NCBI GenBank assembly: GCA_903938075.1 | Contig: CAJABS010000106.1 | Location: 1 to 5,847, forward strand | Source of the DNA: an uncultured Chloroflexota bacterium | Lineage (GTDB): Bacteria > Chloroflexota > Limnocylindria > Limnocylindrales > Limnocylindraceae | DNA: 5,847 bases | Reading direction: 5' to 3' | Shown here: one piece after another, positions 1 to 5,757 of the stretch | Layout of the letters: every line of letters begins with the position of its first letter | Numbering within the stretch: position 1 is the first letter of the stretch | Position numbers and translations under genes: made by a program | Notes under the pieces: model-generated | The model's input: the letters and a program-made list of their open reading frames with translations, nothing else | Database searches by the model: none | What the model was told of the DNA's origin: nothing

Positions 1-243
1 GAGCTTCTCAACCACGAGCGGCTCTTCCGGCAGGGCTGCAATCACGGCGCGTCGGGCCGAGAGGCCACCCTTCTTGGCGAGCGTAATGATCTGCTCAACC
101 TGCGGGCGAATCTCCTTGGCCTTGGCCTCAGTCGTCTGAATGCGCTCGTAGCGCAGCACCGACACGATCAAGTTCTTGTACAGCGCGAGGCGGGGCCCCT
201 GCTTGCGGGAGAGCTTACGTCCGCCAATCGCGTGCGAAGTCAT
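1..243 (-). CDS. rplQ: 50S ribosomal protein L17, N-terminal part (cut by window edge)
   Basis: L17 is a protein of the large ribosomal subunit that sits near the peptide exit tunnel on 23S rRNA. The first 81 residues are present and the frame runs open off position 1, so the gene is partial only because the window ends. Seen directly: an N-terminal GGRKLSRKQGPR segment matching the family's GRKLGR start, then RYERIQTTEAKAKEIRP (residues 31-47), the signature basic helix of bacterial L17, and ITLAKKGG near residue 53. The ATG start at 241-243 shares one base with the rpoA stop (TAATG), and an AGGAG ribosome-binding site lies 8 nt upstream, inside the rpoA tail. Location after rpoA as last gene of the alpha operon is the usual bacterial arrangement. 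Identification is secure. Confidence 0.96.
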   Translation of the reverse strand, partial: MTSHAIGGRKLSRKQGPRLALYKNLIVSVLRYERIQTTEAKAKEIRPQVEQIITLAKKGGLSARRAVIAALPEEPLVVEKL

Positions 244-1247
244 TAGGCCTTCTCCTCTTCGTCGTCGCTCTCATCCTCGTCGAAGATGGCGTCGGCAGGA
301 ATCGTGCTCTCTGGCACATCGAAGCCGCGCTCAACGAGCTTCTCGCGAACCTCGTTGAGGCTCTTCTGGCCGAAGTTGCGCAACTTGAGAAGCTCCATCT
401 CGCCGCCATCAAGGGCGGTGAGGAGCTGACGAACCTTGAGGATGCCCGCGCGCTTCAGTGCGTTGTAGGCGCGCATTGGAAGATCAAGGTCTTCAATGGA
501 GAGGTCGAGCAGGTTCCCGCCGGCCTCTGCCGCTGGCGCGGCCACTGGGGCCTCGCCGAGACCGGAGAAGGCGGTGAACTGACCAACGAGGATTGCCGCA
601 GCCTTGCGAACCGCTGCCTCTGGCGTAATCGTGCCATCGGTCTCGATCTCAAGGATGAGCTTCTCGCGGTCGACGTCCTGGCCGACGCGCGTGTTCTCAA
701 CGGTGAAGTTGACCTTGCGGACTGGGGTGAAGATCGCGTCAACGCTCATCACGCCACGTGGTCGTACTTCGCCTTCAGGGTCTGCATCAACGCGGTCCGA
801 CGAAACGTACCCAACACCGGTCTCAACAACGAGGGTGGCCTCAATGGCCGCCTTGTCGGAGTCAAGCGTTGCAAGCACCAGCTCTGGGTTGACGATCTCA
901 ACCTGGCCGTTCGGCTTGATGTCGCCAGCGGTGACCGGACCTGCCCCCTTCTTTGAAAGGGTGAGCTCGATGCGCTCCTTGGCGAAGCTGCGAAGTCGAA
1001 TCTTCTTAACGTTGAGGAGGATCTGCACGACGTCCTCACGAACGCCTGGCAGCGAGGAGAACTCCTGCATGACGCCATCGATCTGTACGGCGGTGACGGC
1101 AGCACCTTCCAGCGATCCGAGGAGGACGCGGCGTAGTGCGTTGCCGAGGGTGACGCCGTAGCCTGGCGCGAATGGGCCAGCCTCGTACTTGCCGTACGAG
1201 CCAAGCTCCTCGAGCGGGGCGATCTTGGTGGTCAGTGCATCGGACAT
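243..1247 (-). CDS. rpoA: DNA-directed RNA polymerase subunit alpha
   Basis: Alpha dimerises to nucleate assembly of RNA polymerase, and its C-terminal domain contacts UP elements and activators. The 334-residue length is normal. The N-terminal domain (about 1-225) has GVTLGNALRRVLL at residues 31-43, IDGVMQEF, LPGVREDVVQILLN and a TDGTITPEAAVRKAA segment near 203-217. An Ala/Pro-rich linker (about 231-244) leads to the C-terminal domain (about 245-310). That domain keeps the DNA-contacting Arg259 and Asn262 (LPMRAYNALK) and the FGQKSLNEV helix, equivalent to E. coli R265, N268 and the G296-K298 region. The protein ends in a strongly acidic tail (FDEDESDDEEE). ATG is preceded by an AGGGAG-type ribosome-binding site in the 14-nt gap after rpsD. 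Identification is certain. Confidence 0.99.
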   Translation of the reverse strand: MSDALTTKIAPLEELGSYGKYEAGPFAPGYGVTLGNALRRVLLGSLEGAAVTAVQIDGVMQEFSSLPGVREDVVQILLNVKKIRLRSFAKERIELTLSKKGAGPVTAGDIKPNGQVEIVNPELVLATLDSDKAAIEATLVVETGVGYVSSDRVDADPEGEVRPRGVMSVDAIFTPVRKVNFTVENTRVGQDVDREKLILEIETDGTITPEAAVRKAAAILVGQFTAFSGLGEAPVAAPAAEAGGNLLDLSIEDLDLPMRAYNALKRAGILKVRQLLTALDGGEMELLKLRNFGQKSLNEVREKLVERGFDVPESTIPADAIFDEDESDDEEEKA

Positions 1248-1261
1248 GTTCTCTCTCCCTC

Positions 1262-1888
1262 TTACCGCGAGTAGAACTCGACGACGAGTTGTTCATTGAA
1301 GTCGCCCGGCATCTGATCGCGCCGCGGAGCAGCGACCACCGTACCGGTCAACTTGGTGGCATCCACGCGGAGCCACTCCTGCATGCCATTTCCTGCAAGG
1401 GAGCCTGCGGCCTCCTTGAATGGCCCGATGTCGGCTCGACCTTCGCGAACCGTAATGACGTCGCCTGGCTTCAACGAATACGACGGAATGTTGACCGCCT
1501 GCCCGTTGATCGATAGGTGGCCGTGCGTAATCAACTGGCGTGCCTGGTCGCGCGAGGTGGCGAGTCCGAGGCGGTAGACGACGTTGTCGAATCGCAGCTC
1601 AAGGAGGCGGAGCAGGTTCTCACCCGTCACGTCGGTGCCGCGCTCAGCAGCCTCGAAGAGGCGGCGGAACTGGGTCTCACCAATGCGATAGACGCGGCGC
1701 ATCTTCTGCTTCTCGCGAAGCTGGAGGCCGTAGTCACCAACCTTGCGGCGGCGCATCATGTGCATGCCTGGAGGGGTTGGGCGCTTCTCGAATGAGCACT
1801 TCTTCGTATAGCAGCGCGCGCCCTTCAAGAAGAGCTTCGCGCCCTCTCGACGGCACTGGCGGCAGACTGGTCCGGTATCTCGACCCAT
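1262..1888 (-). CDS. rpsD: 30S ribosomal protein S4, zinc-binding (C+) form
   Basis: S4 is a primary 16S rRNA binder that starts assembly of the 30S body, contributes to the mRNA entry site and to decoding fidelity, and represses its own operon in E. coli. It has 208 residues, the usual size. The N-terminus carries Cys9, Cys12, Cys26 and Cys31 (C-X2-C-X13-C-X4-C), the zinc-ribbon arrangement of the C+ class. DYGLQLREKQKMRR follows at about 52-65. The S4 RNA-binding domain spans about 96-147 (LELRFDNVVYRLG, ITHGHLSINGQAVNIPSY, PGDVITV), and the end NEQLVVEFYSR is the family's C-terminal signature. The ATG start has a GGGGAG ribosome-binding site in the 12-nt gap after rpsK. Position between rpsK and rpoA matches the classical alpha operon, unlike Bacillus, where rpsD is separate. 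Confidence 0.99.
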   Translation of the reverse strand: MGRDTGPVCRQCRREGAKLFLKGARCYTKKCSFEKRPTPPGMHMMRRRKVGDYGLQLREKQKMRRVYRIGETQFRRLFEAAERGTDVTGENLLRLLELRFDNVVYRLGLATSRDQARQLITHGHLSINGQAVNIPSYSLKPGDVITVREGRADIGPFKEAAGSLAGNGMQEWLRVDATKLTGTVVAAPRRDQMPGDFNEQLVVEFYSR

Positions 1889-1900
1889 GCTTCTACTCCC

Positions 1901-2302
1901 CTAGACTCGGCGCTTCTTTGGAGGACGGCAGCCATTGTGTGGCAGCGGCGTCACATCGGTGATTGCAGTGATGTCGAGGCCTGCGGTCTGCAGACCACGG
2001 ATTGCCTGCTCGCGTCCGGCGCCTGGTCCCTTTACGAAGACGGCAACGGAGCGAAGTCCGTGCTCCATCGCCTTGCGTGCAGCTGCCTCAGCTCCGAGCG
2101 ATGCGGCGTATGGCGTGCTCTTGCGCGAGCCCTTGAAGCCTGCGACGCCGCCCGAACCCCACGAAAGCACCGCACCGGTCAGGTCGGTGATCGAGACGAG
2201 GGTGTTGTTGAACGACGCGGCGATGTGCACGTGGCCCACGGGCACGTTCTTCTTCTCGCGGCGTCGAACCTTCGGTGCGCGCTTCTTCTTCTCTTCAGCC
2301 AT
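1901..2302 (-). CDS. rpsK: 30S ribosomal protein S11
   Basis: S11 lies on the platform of the small subunit near the E site and contacts 16S rRNA and the S7/S18 neighbourhood. The 133-residue protein has a lysine/arginine-rich N-terminal tail (residues 1-18). The conserved body then shows GHVHIAASFNNTLVSITD (23-40), SWGSGGVAGFKGSRKSTPYAA, and VKGPGAGREQAIRGL near 90-104. It ends in TPLPHNGCRPPKKRRV (118-133), the near-invariant C-terminus. The Asn-Gly pair in HNGCRPP is the site known in E. coli to form isoaspartate. Only 8 nt separate it from rpsM, and an AGG overlapping the rpsM stop may serve as ribosome-binding site, so translation is probably coupled to rpsM. Nothing unusual is visible. 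Confidence 0.99.
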   Translation of the reverse strand: MAEEKKKRAPKVRRREKKNVPVGHVHIAASFNNTLVSITDLTGAVLSWGSGGVAGFKGSRKSTPYAASLGAEAAARKAMEHGLRSVAVFVKGPGAGREQAIRGLQTAGLDITAITDVTPLPHNGCRPPKKRRV

Positions 2303-2310
2303 CTCTCTAC

Positions 2311-2688
2311 CTACTTCTTCTCAATCTTCTTGCCGGCCACGGTCTTGCGTGCGCCACGGCGCTGTCGTGCATTCGTCTTCGTGCGCTGTCCGCGCGACGG
2401 AAGGTTCTTGCGATGTCGCGTCCCGCGATAGGTGCCGACTTCGATCAGGCGCTTGATGTTCATGGCGATCTCGCGTCGAAGGTCACCCTCGACCTTGCGG
2501 CCCTTATCGATGACTTCGCGGAGGCGGTTGACCTGGTCTTCCGTGAGGTCACGTACGCGCGTGTCGGGATTGATGGAGGTCTGCGCCAAGATCTTCTGGC
2601 TGGTGGTCAGGCCAATGCCGAAGATGTAGGTAAGGGCGATCTCAACACGCTTCTCGCGCGGAATATCAACGCCTGCAATACGAGCCAT
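2311..2688 (-). CDS. rpsM: 30S ribosomal protein S13
   Basis: S13 is a head protein of the small subunit. It forms inter-subunit bridges with L5 and reaches towards the P-site tRNA with its basic tail. The 125-residue length is typical. Seen: the start MARIAGVDIPREKRVEIALT, then YIFGIGLTTSQKIL (helix-two-turn-helix region, about 21-34), LTEDQVNRLREVI, DLRREIAMNIKRL, and the signature GTYRGTRHRKNLPSRGQRT (86-103). A lysine/arginine-rich tail ends in KKIEKK. The ATG lies 3 nt after the rpmJ stop, with an AGGG motif inside the rpmJ 3' end. In E. coli the S4 repressor site sits just upstream of rpsM. Here there is no room for such a pseudoknot between rpmJ and rpsM, so any S4 control would have to act elsewhere. 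Confidence 0.99.
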   Translation of the reverse strand: MARIAGVDIPREKRVEIALTYIFGIGLTTSQKILAQTSINPDTRVRDLTEDQVNRLREVIDKGRKVEGDLRREIAMNIKRLIEVGTYRGTRHRKNLPSRGQRTKTNARQRRGARKTVAGKKIEKK

Positions 2689-2691
2689 CAG

Positions 2692-2805
2692 TTAACCCTG
2701 TCGCTGCTTGTGCTTTGGGTTTTCGCAAATGACCATGACGCGACCGTGCCGCTTAATCACGAGGCACTTGTCGCATCGAACCTTGACTGACGCAGATACT
2801 TTCAC
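2692..2805 (-). CDS. rpmJ: 50S ribosomal protein L36, zinc-binding form
   Basis: L36 is the smallest common ribosomal protein. It is a zinc-ribbon peptide that helps organise 23S rRNA near the base of the L7/L12 stalk. Translating the minus strand gives 37 residues, starting MKVSASVKVRCDKC and ending ENPKHKQRQG. The zinc ligands are Cys11, Cys14, Cys27 and His32 (C-X2-C-X12-C-X4-H), so this is the zinc-binding (C+) type. The start is GTG at 2803-2805. It is supported by an AGGAG ribosome-binding site at 2811-2815, five bases upstream, and by alignment of the N-terminus to the family's MKVRxSVK start. The stop is TAA at 2692-2694. Its place between infA and rpsM is conserved in many bacteria. 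The gene is short and easily missed, but identification is secure. Confidence 0.97.
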   Translation of the reverse strand: MKVSASVKVRCDKCLVIKRHGRVMVICENPKHKQRQG

Positions 2806-2842
2806 TCGTTCTCCTGCTGTGAGCGGCGCACCGCTCGTGCTG
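2806..2842 (-). other. infA-rpmJ intergenic hairpin and rpmJ ribosome-binding site
   Basis: This 37-nt gap contains, in transcript order, a perfect 6-bp stem with four-base loop (GAGCGG-TGCG-CCGCTC, 2821-2836), then the AGGAG of rpmJ at 2811-2815. There is no U-tract after the stem, so it is not a standard intrinsic terminator. It could protect or process the mRNA or bind a ribosomal protein; this is inference only. Confidence 0.5.
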
Positions 2843-3061
2843 CTACTTCAACCGGTAGGTGATCCGACCCTGGGTCAGATCGTATGGCGAGAGTTCGACC
2901 TTCACCCGATCACCTGGAAGGATTCGGATGAAATTCGTCCGAAGCTTTCCACTGATATAGGCGCGGATCCGGTGGCCGTTTTCGAGCTCAACCACGAACG
3001 ATGTGTTCGGTAGCGGCTCTACAACGGTCCCCTCGACCTCGATCGAATCCTTCTTCGCCAA
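2843..3061 (-). CDS. infA: translation initiation factor IF-1
   Basis: IF-1 is a single OB-fold protein that occupies the ribosomal A site during initiation and strengthens the action of IF-2 and IF-3. The 72-residue product is the standard bacterial length. It shows IEVEGTVVEPLPNT (7-20), VELENGHRIRAYISGKLR (24-41), NFIRILPGDRVKVELSPYDL (43-62) and the end GRITYRLK. All are diagnostic. Two TTG codons stand in tandem, at 3062-3064 and 3059-3061. I chose the second because it gives the family start MAKKD and leaves 4 nt after a GGGGG ribosome-binding tract (3066-3070). The first would leave only 1 nt and add one residue. No ATG or GTG fits. Preceded by a 121-nt leader and followed by rpmJ, it probably heads the downstream transcription unit. 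Confidence 0.97.
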   Translation of the reverse strand: MAKKDSIEVEGTVVEPLPNTSFVVELENGHRIRAYISGKLRTNFIRILPGDRVKVELSPYDLTQGRITYRLK

Positions 3062-3182
3062 CAAACCCCCGATCAGAACGCGTTACTGGATCTCGGAAGA
3101 CCGAGACGGCGCGCTACGGAGTCCGCAGACGCGCGAAGGGAGACAATAGCAGAGCCCCACGATCCCCGCACATAGGGGGCGT
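3062..3182 (-). promoter_or_regulatory. map-infA intergenic region: putative infA operon leader and promoter
   Basis: This is the only sizeable non-coding gap in the window, in a cluster where other genes abut or lie within 40 nt. On the minus strand it contains TGC-TATTGT (3143-3151), resembling an extended -10 element with 4 of 6 matches to TATAAT, but no convincing -35 box at 16-18 nt. Downstream lies a perfect 6-bp hairpin TCTCGG-TCTT-CCGAGA (3091-3106). A GGGGG tract (3066-3070) precedes the infA start. Near the map stop, C/G tracts can form competing stems. I infer an infA operon leader; the promoter call is weak and rests on sequence resemblance only. Confidence 0.35.
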
Positions 3183-3938
3183 TCATGACCCCCTCGTCAG
3201 GATGGTGGAGCCCCCCGCCACGATGGCGATGCTGTCCTCCCAGTGGGCCGCGAGGCCTCCATCAATTGTTACAACCGTCCACTCGTCATCCATGACCCCA
3301 ACCTCGGGTGAGCCGAGGGTGAGCATCGGCTCGATCGCCAAGCAGTGCCCCTCCGCCAGGGTCAAGCTCTTCCGGCCAGTGCGGTAGTTGGGCACCTGTG
3401 GGGCCTCGTGCATGGCACGGCCGATGCCATGGCCAACATAGGGACGGACAATCCCGTACCCCGCCCGAAGGGCGACATCCTCAATGGCGCCAGAGATCTC
3501 TTCAATGGTGGCCCCTGGTCGGGCGGCGGCGATGCCGGCATCCAGCGCCTCACGGGTCACCGCCACCAGACGCTTCGCCTCCGGGGAGCCCTCGCCGACC
3601 ACAAAGCTGCGTGCCCCGTCGGCATGCCAGCCGTCCCAGATGGCCCCCGCGTCAATAGAGACGAGCATCCCCTCCTTGATCTCGCGGTCACCAGGGATGC
3701 CGTGGACGACCTCACTATCGAGCGAGATACAGATAAAGGCGGGGAAGCCGTGGTACCCCTTGAAGTTCGAGGTGGCGCCGTGGCGCGCAATGCAGCGCTC
3801 CGCGATCGCATTGAGCTCCGCCGTGCTCGCCCCTGGAATCGCCGCCTCCTGAATCAGTTCATGAATCTCAGCAACGATGTCGCCCGCCCGGCGCATCAAG
3901 GCAATCTCGCTCGGGCTCTTGCGCGTGATCGCACCCAT
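3183..3938 (-). CDS. map: type I methionine aminopeptidase
   Basis: This cytosolic dinuclear metalloenzyme removes the initiator methionine from nascent proteins whose second residue is small. The 251-residue length matches the short bacterial type Ia form, with no N-terminal zinc or SH3-binding extension. The pita-bread catalytic ligands are all present: Asp96 (VSIDAGA), Asp107 (HADGAR), His170 (VGHGIG), Glu203 (AIEPM) and Glu234 (HWEDS). The substrate-contacting His79 (VVHGIPG) and His177 (MHEAPQVPNY) are also there. They sit one position below the E. coli numbering. The ATG at 3936-3938 lies 2 nt after the adk stop and I see no clear ribosome-binding site, so translation probably depends on coupling to adk. 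The stop TGA sits inside a possible GC hairpin. The adk-map-infA order is common in several bacterial phyla. Confidence 0.99.
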   Translation of the reverse strand: MGAITRKSPSEIALMRRAGDIVAEIHELIQEAAIPGASTAELNAIAERCIARHGATSNFKGYHGFPAFICISLDSEVVHGIPGDREIKEGMLVSIDAGAIWDGWHADGARSFVVGEGSPEAKRLVAVTREALDAGIAAARPGATIEEISGAIEDVALRAGYGIVRPYVGHGIGRAMHEAPQVPNYRTGRKSLTLAEGHCLAIEPMLTLGSPEVGVMDDEWTVVTIDGGLAAHWEDSIAIVAGGSTILTRGS

Positions 3939-3940
3939 GG

Positions 3941-4597
3941 TTAGGCCGTCAGCCCAGCGGCCGCAGCGGCGACAGCAAGGCGGCCCTGGACCTCGTCGAT
4001 GGCTCCAACACCGTTCACCTCAGTGAGTCGGCCAGATGCGCGGTAGAGCTCAACCACGGAGTCAAGTCCGGCAAGCTGATTCGCCAATCGAGCCGCAACA
4101 GTCTCCGGCGCGTCGTCGCTTCGCGTGATCAGCGCCGAACCGCACACGTCGCAAACGCCAGCGCTCTGCGGCGGGCGGCTGAGCAAGTGATAGGAGCGGC
4201 CGCACGAGGGGCAGACGCGCCGTGCGGTGAGACGCTCTTCAAGGATCGCACGGTCAACTTTCAGGAGTACGGCGCTGATCGCGCGGCCACTCGCCGCATA
4301 CGCGGCATCAAGCGCTGCCGCCTGTGCTGGATTGCGCGGAAAGCCGTCCAGGATGACGCAACTTGCTGCGTCTGGCTTGGCGAGACGCGCTTGGATCATG
4401 TTGATCGTGACTTCGTCGGGAACCAGCTGTCCAGCATTGATGAACTGCTGTGCGGCAAGGCCGAGCGGCGAGCCAGCTGCAATCTCTGCACGGAAGAGGT
4501 CGCCAGTCGCAACGTGGGCTGCCCCCGTTGCTGCGGAGAGTGCCTCCGCTTGCGTCCCCTTCCCTGCGCCTGGGGCGCCGAGAAGGACGAGGATCAC
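3941..4597 (-). CDS. adk: adenylate kinase, zinc-ribbon LID type
   Basis: Adenylate kinase interconverts ATP + AMP and 2 ADP, keeping the cytosolic adenylate pool balanced. The 218-residue product has the P-loop GAPGAGKGT (7-15), the AMP-binding ATGDLFR (30-36), the DGFPRN motif (84-89), and LTARRVCPSCGRSYH opening the LID. The LID carries Cys129, Cys132, Cys149 and Cys152 (C-X2-C-X16-C-X2-C), the structural zinc site of Gram-positive-type enzymes, where E. coli has none. RSDDAPETVAARL follows, as in the long (LID-containing) family. The C-terminus is alanine-rich. The start is GTG at 4595-4597. It overlaps the secY TGA (GTGA), with a GAGGG ribosome-binding site (4607-4611) nine bases upstream inside secY, so expression is coupled to SecY synthesis. 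Confidence 0.99.
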   Translation of the reverse strand: MILVLLGAPGAGKGTQAEALSAATGAAHVATGDLFRAEIAAGSPLGLAAQQFINAGQLVPDEVTINMIQARLAKPDAASCVILDGFPRNPAQAAALDAAYAASGRAISAVLLKVDRAILEERLTARRVCPSCGRSYHLLSRPPQSAGVCDVCGSALITRSDDAPETVAARLANQLAGLDSVVELYRASGRLTEVNGVGAIDEVQGRLAVAAAAAGLTA

Positions 4598-5757
4598 TTG
4601 ATAAAGCCCTCGTAATTTCGCATCAGCATCTGCGCCTCGAGCTGCTTCATCGTCTCCACCACAACGCTCACTGCGATCAGAAGACCAGTGCCGCCGAGGC
4701 TTACGCCGAGGCCGCCGAGATCACCGAAGAGTGTGCCGAGCGCATACGGCGAGACTGCAACGAGACCCAAGAAGAGCGACCCGAGCAGCGTGATGCGTGT
4801 CACTACCTTGCCGAGGTACTCCTGCGTTGGCATCCCTGGACGAATGCCCGGGATGTAGCCACCGTTCTTGCGCAGCTGATCAGCGGTTTCGTCAGGCTTG
4901 AAAGTGAAGGCGGTGTAGAAGTAGGTGAACGCCACCGTCAGGATGAAGTAGAACGGCAGGTAGACCAACTCGTTCTGTGGTCCAAGTGTGTCGACGATCC
5001 ACTGCGCACCAGCCTTCACCCACTCAACCTCTGAGGCGGTGAAGTACCCAGCGATCTGCGCCGGGAAGAGCAGGATGCTCATGGAGAAGATGATTGGGAT
5101 CACGCCAGCCTGATTCACCTTGAGTGGAAGGAACGTGCGGCCACCCTGGTAGACGCGATTGCCACGGACGCGGCTCGCATACTCGACCGGAATGCGTCGC
5201 TGACCTTCGGTGATCAAAATGATCGCGGCAACTGCGGCAGCGCCGAGCACCAAGAAGGCGAGGAGCACTGCGATGTCTGGTGCGCTGAAGAACTCTTGGA
5301 TCGCACCCGGCACGCGGCCGATGATGCCAGCGAAGATGATGAAGCTGATTCCATTGCCGATCCCGCGCTCGGTGACAAGCTCGCCGATCCACATGAGGAG
5401 CAGCGAACCCGTTGTGAGGATGACGATCTGCACGAGAGTCTCTGGGCTCGCAAGGTCGAATCGGGTCGTGAGGACATCCTGGCTGTTAAGGAGCGCGAGG
5501 AAGGCGTAGCTCTGCAGCGCCGCGAGCGGCACGGTCAGGTAGCGGGTGTACTGGTTGATCTTGTTGCGGCCGTACTCACCCTCGCGGCTGAGTTCGATCA
5601 GGCGCGGCACCACGCCGCTCATGAGTTGCATGATGATCGAGGCGTTGATGTATGGGTTCAGGCCCAAGCCGACGACGCTGAATCGTGCGAGCCCACCACC
5701 TGAGAAGAGGTCAAGGAGGCCGAAGAGGAAGAGGAAGAACCAGCGTGCAGCAGCGAT
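4594..5757 (-). CDS. secY: protein translocase subunit SecY, 5' end missing or disrupted
   Basis: SecY is the channel-forming inner-membrane subunit of SecYEG, through which unfolded proteins are exported or inserted. The frame gives 387 codons after an in-frame TGA at 5758-5760. Its first recognisable part is the plug region FGLLDLFSGGG followed by LGLNPYINASIIMQLM (TM2). Later come KINQYTRYLTVPLAALQSY, ERGIGNGISFIIFAGI, EGQRRIPVEYASR (cytosolic loop), GGRTFLPLKVNQAGVIPIIF, ADQLRKNGGYIPGIRPG (the loop that meets SecA and the ribosome) and the terminal VETMKQLEAQMLMRNYEGFIK. About the first 55 residues of a normal SecY, including TM1, are absent. The only ordinary start in frame is TTG at 5665-5667, which would also remove the plug, so I do not believe it. 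The remainder is intact to its TGA, which overlaps adk. Confidence 0.95.
   Translation of the reverse strand: MAAARWFFLFLFGLLDLFSGGGLARFSVVGLGLNPYINASIIMQLMSGVVPRLIELSREGEYGRNKINQYTRYLTVPLAALQSYAFLALLNSQDVLTTRFDLASPETLVQIVILTTGSLLLMWIGELVTERGIGNGISFIIFAGIIGRVPGAIQEFFSAPDIAVLLAFLVLGAAAVAAIILITEGQRRIPVEYASRVRGNRVYQGGRTFLPLKVNQAGVIPIIFSMSILLFPAQIAGYFTASEVEWVKAGAQWIVDTLGPQNELVYLPFYFILTVAFTYFYTAFTFKPDETADQLRKNGGYIPGIRPGMPTQEYLGKVVTRITLLGSLFLGLVAVSPYALGTLFGDLGGLGVSLGGTGLLIAVSVVVETMKQLEAQMLMRNYEGFIK

Noticed and set aside
604..1161. 185-codon open frame on the plus strand, antisense to rpoA
   Set aside because: It is fully contained within a conserved gene, its peptide resembles no known family and is Arg/Ser/Thr-rich. 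It is a by-product of GC-rich codon use.
3175..3193. Intrinsic terminator after map
   Set aside because: The stem is only five base pairs and is not followed by a run of T on the minus strand.
3345..3944. 199-codon plus-strand open frame antisense to map
   Set aside because: The opposite strand encodes an intact MetAP with every catalytic residue. The antisense peptide has no recognisable domain.
2986..4060. Repeated GAGCTCAACCACG at about 2986 and 4047, with a similar string at the window start
   Set aside because: All copies encode Val-Val-Glu or similar on the minus strand of infA, adk and rplQ. Shared codons explain them; they are not a dispersed repeat element.
4450..5034. 194-codon plus-strand open frame spanning the adk/secY junction
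   Set aside because: It is antisense to two conserved genes and its charged, histidine-rich peptide has no domain I recognise.
5665..5667. TTG as the true secY start
   Set aside because: It would remove TM1 and the plug, which every functional SecY has, while clear SecY plug-region codons lie in frame upstream.
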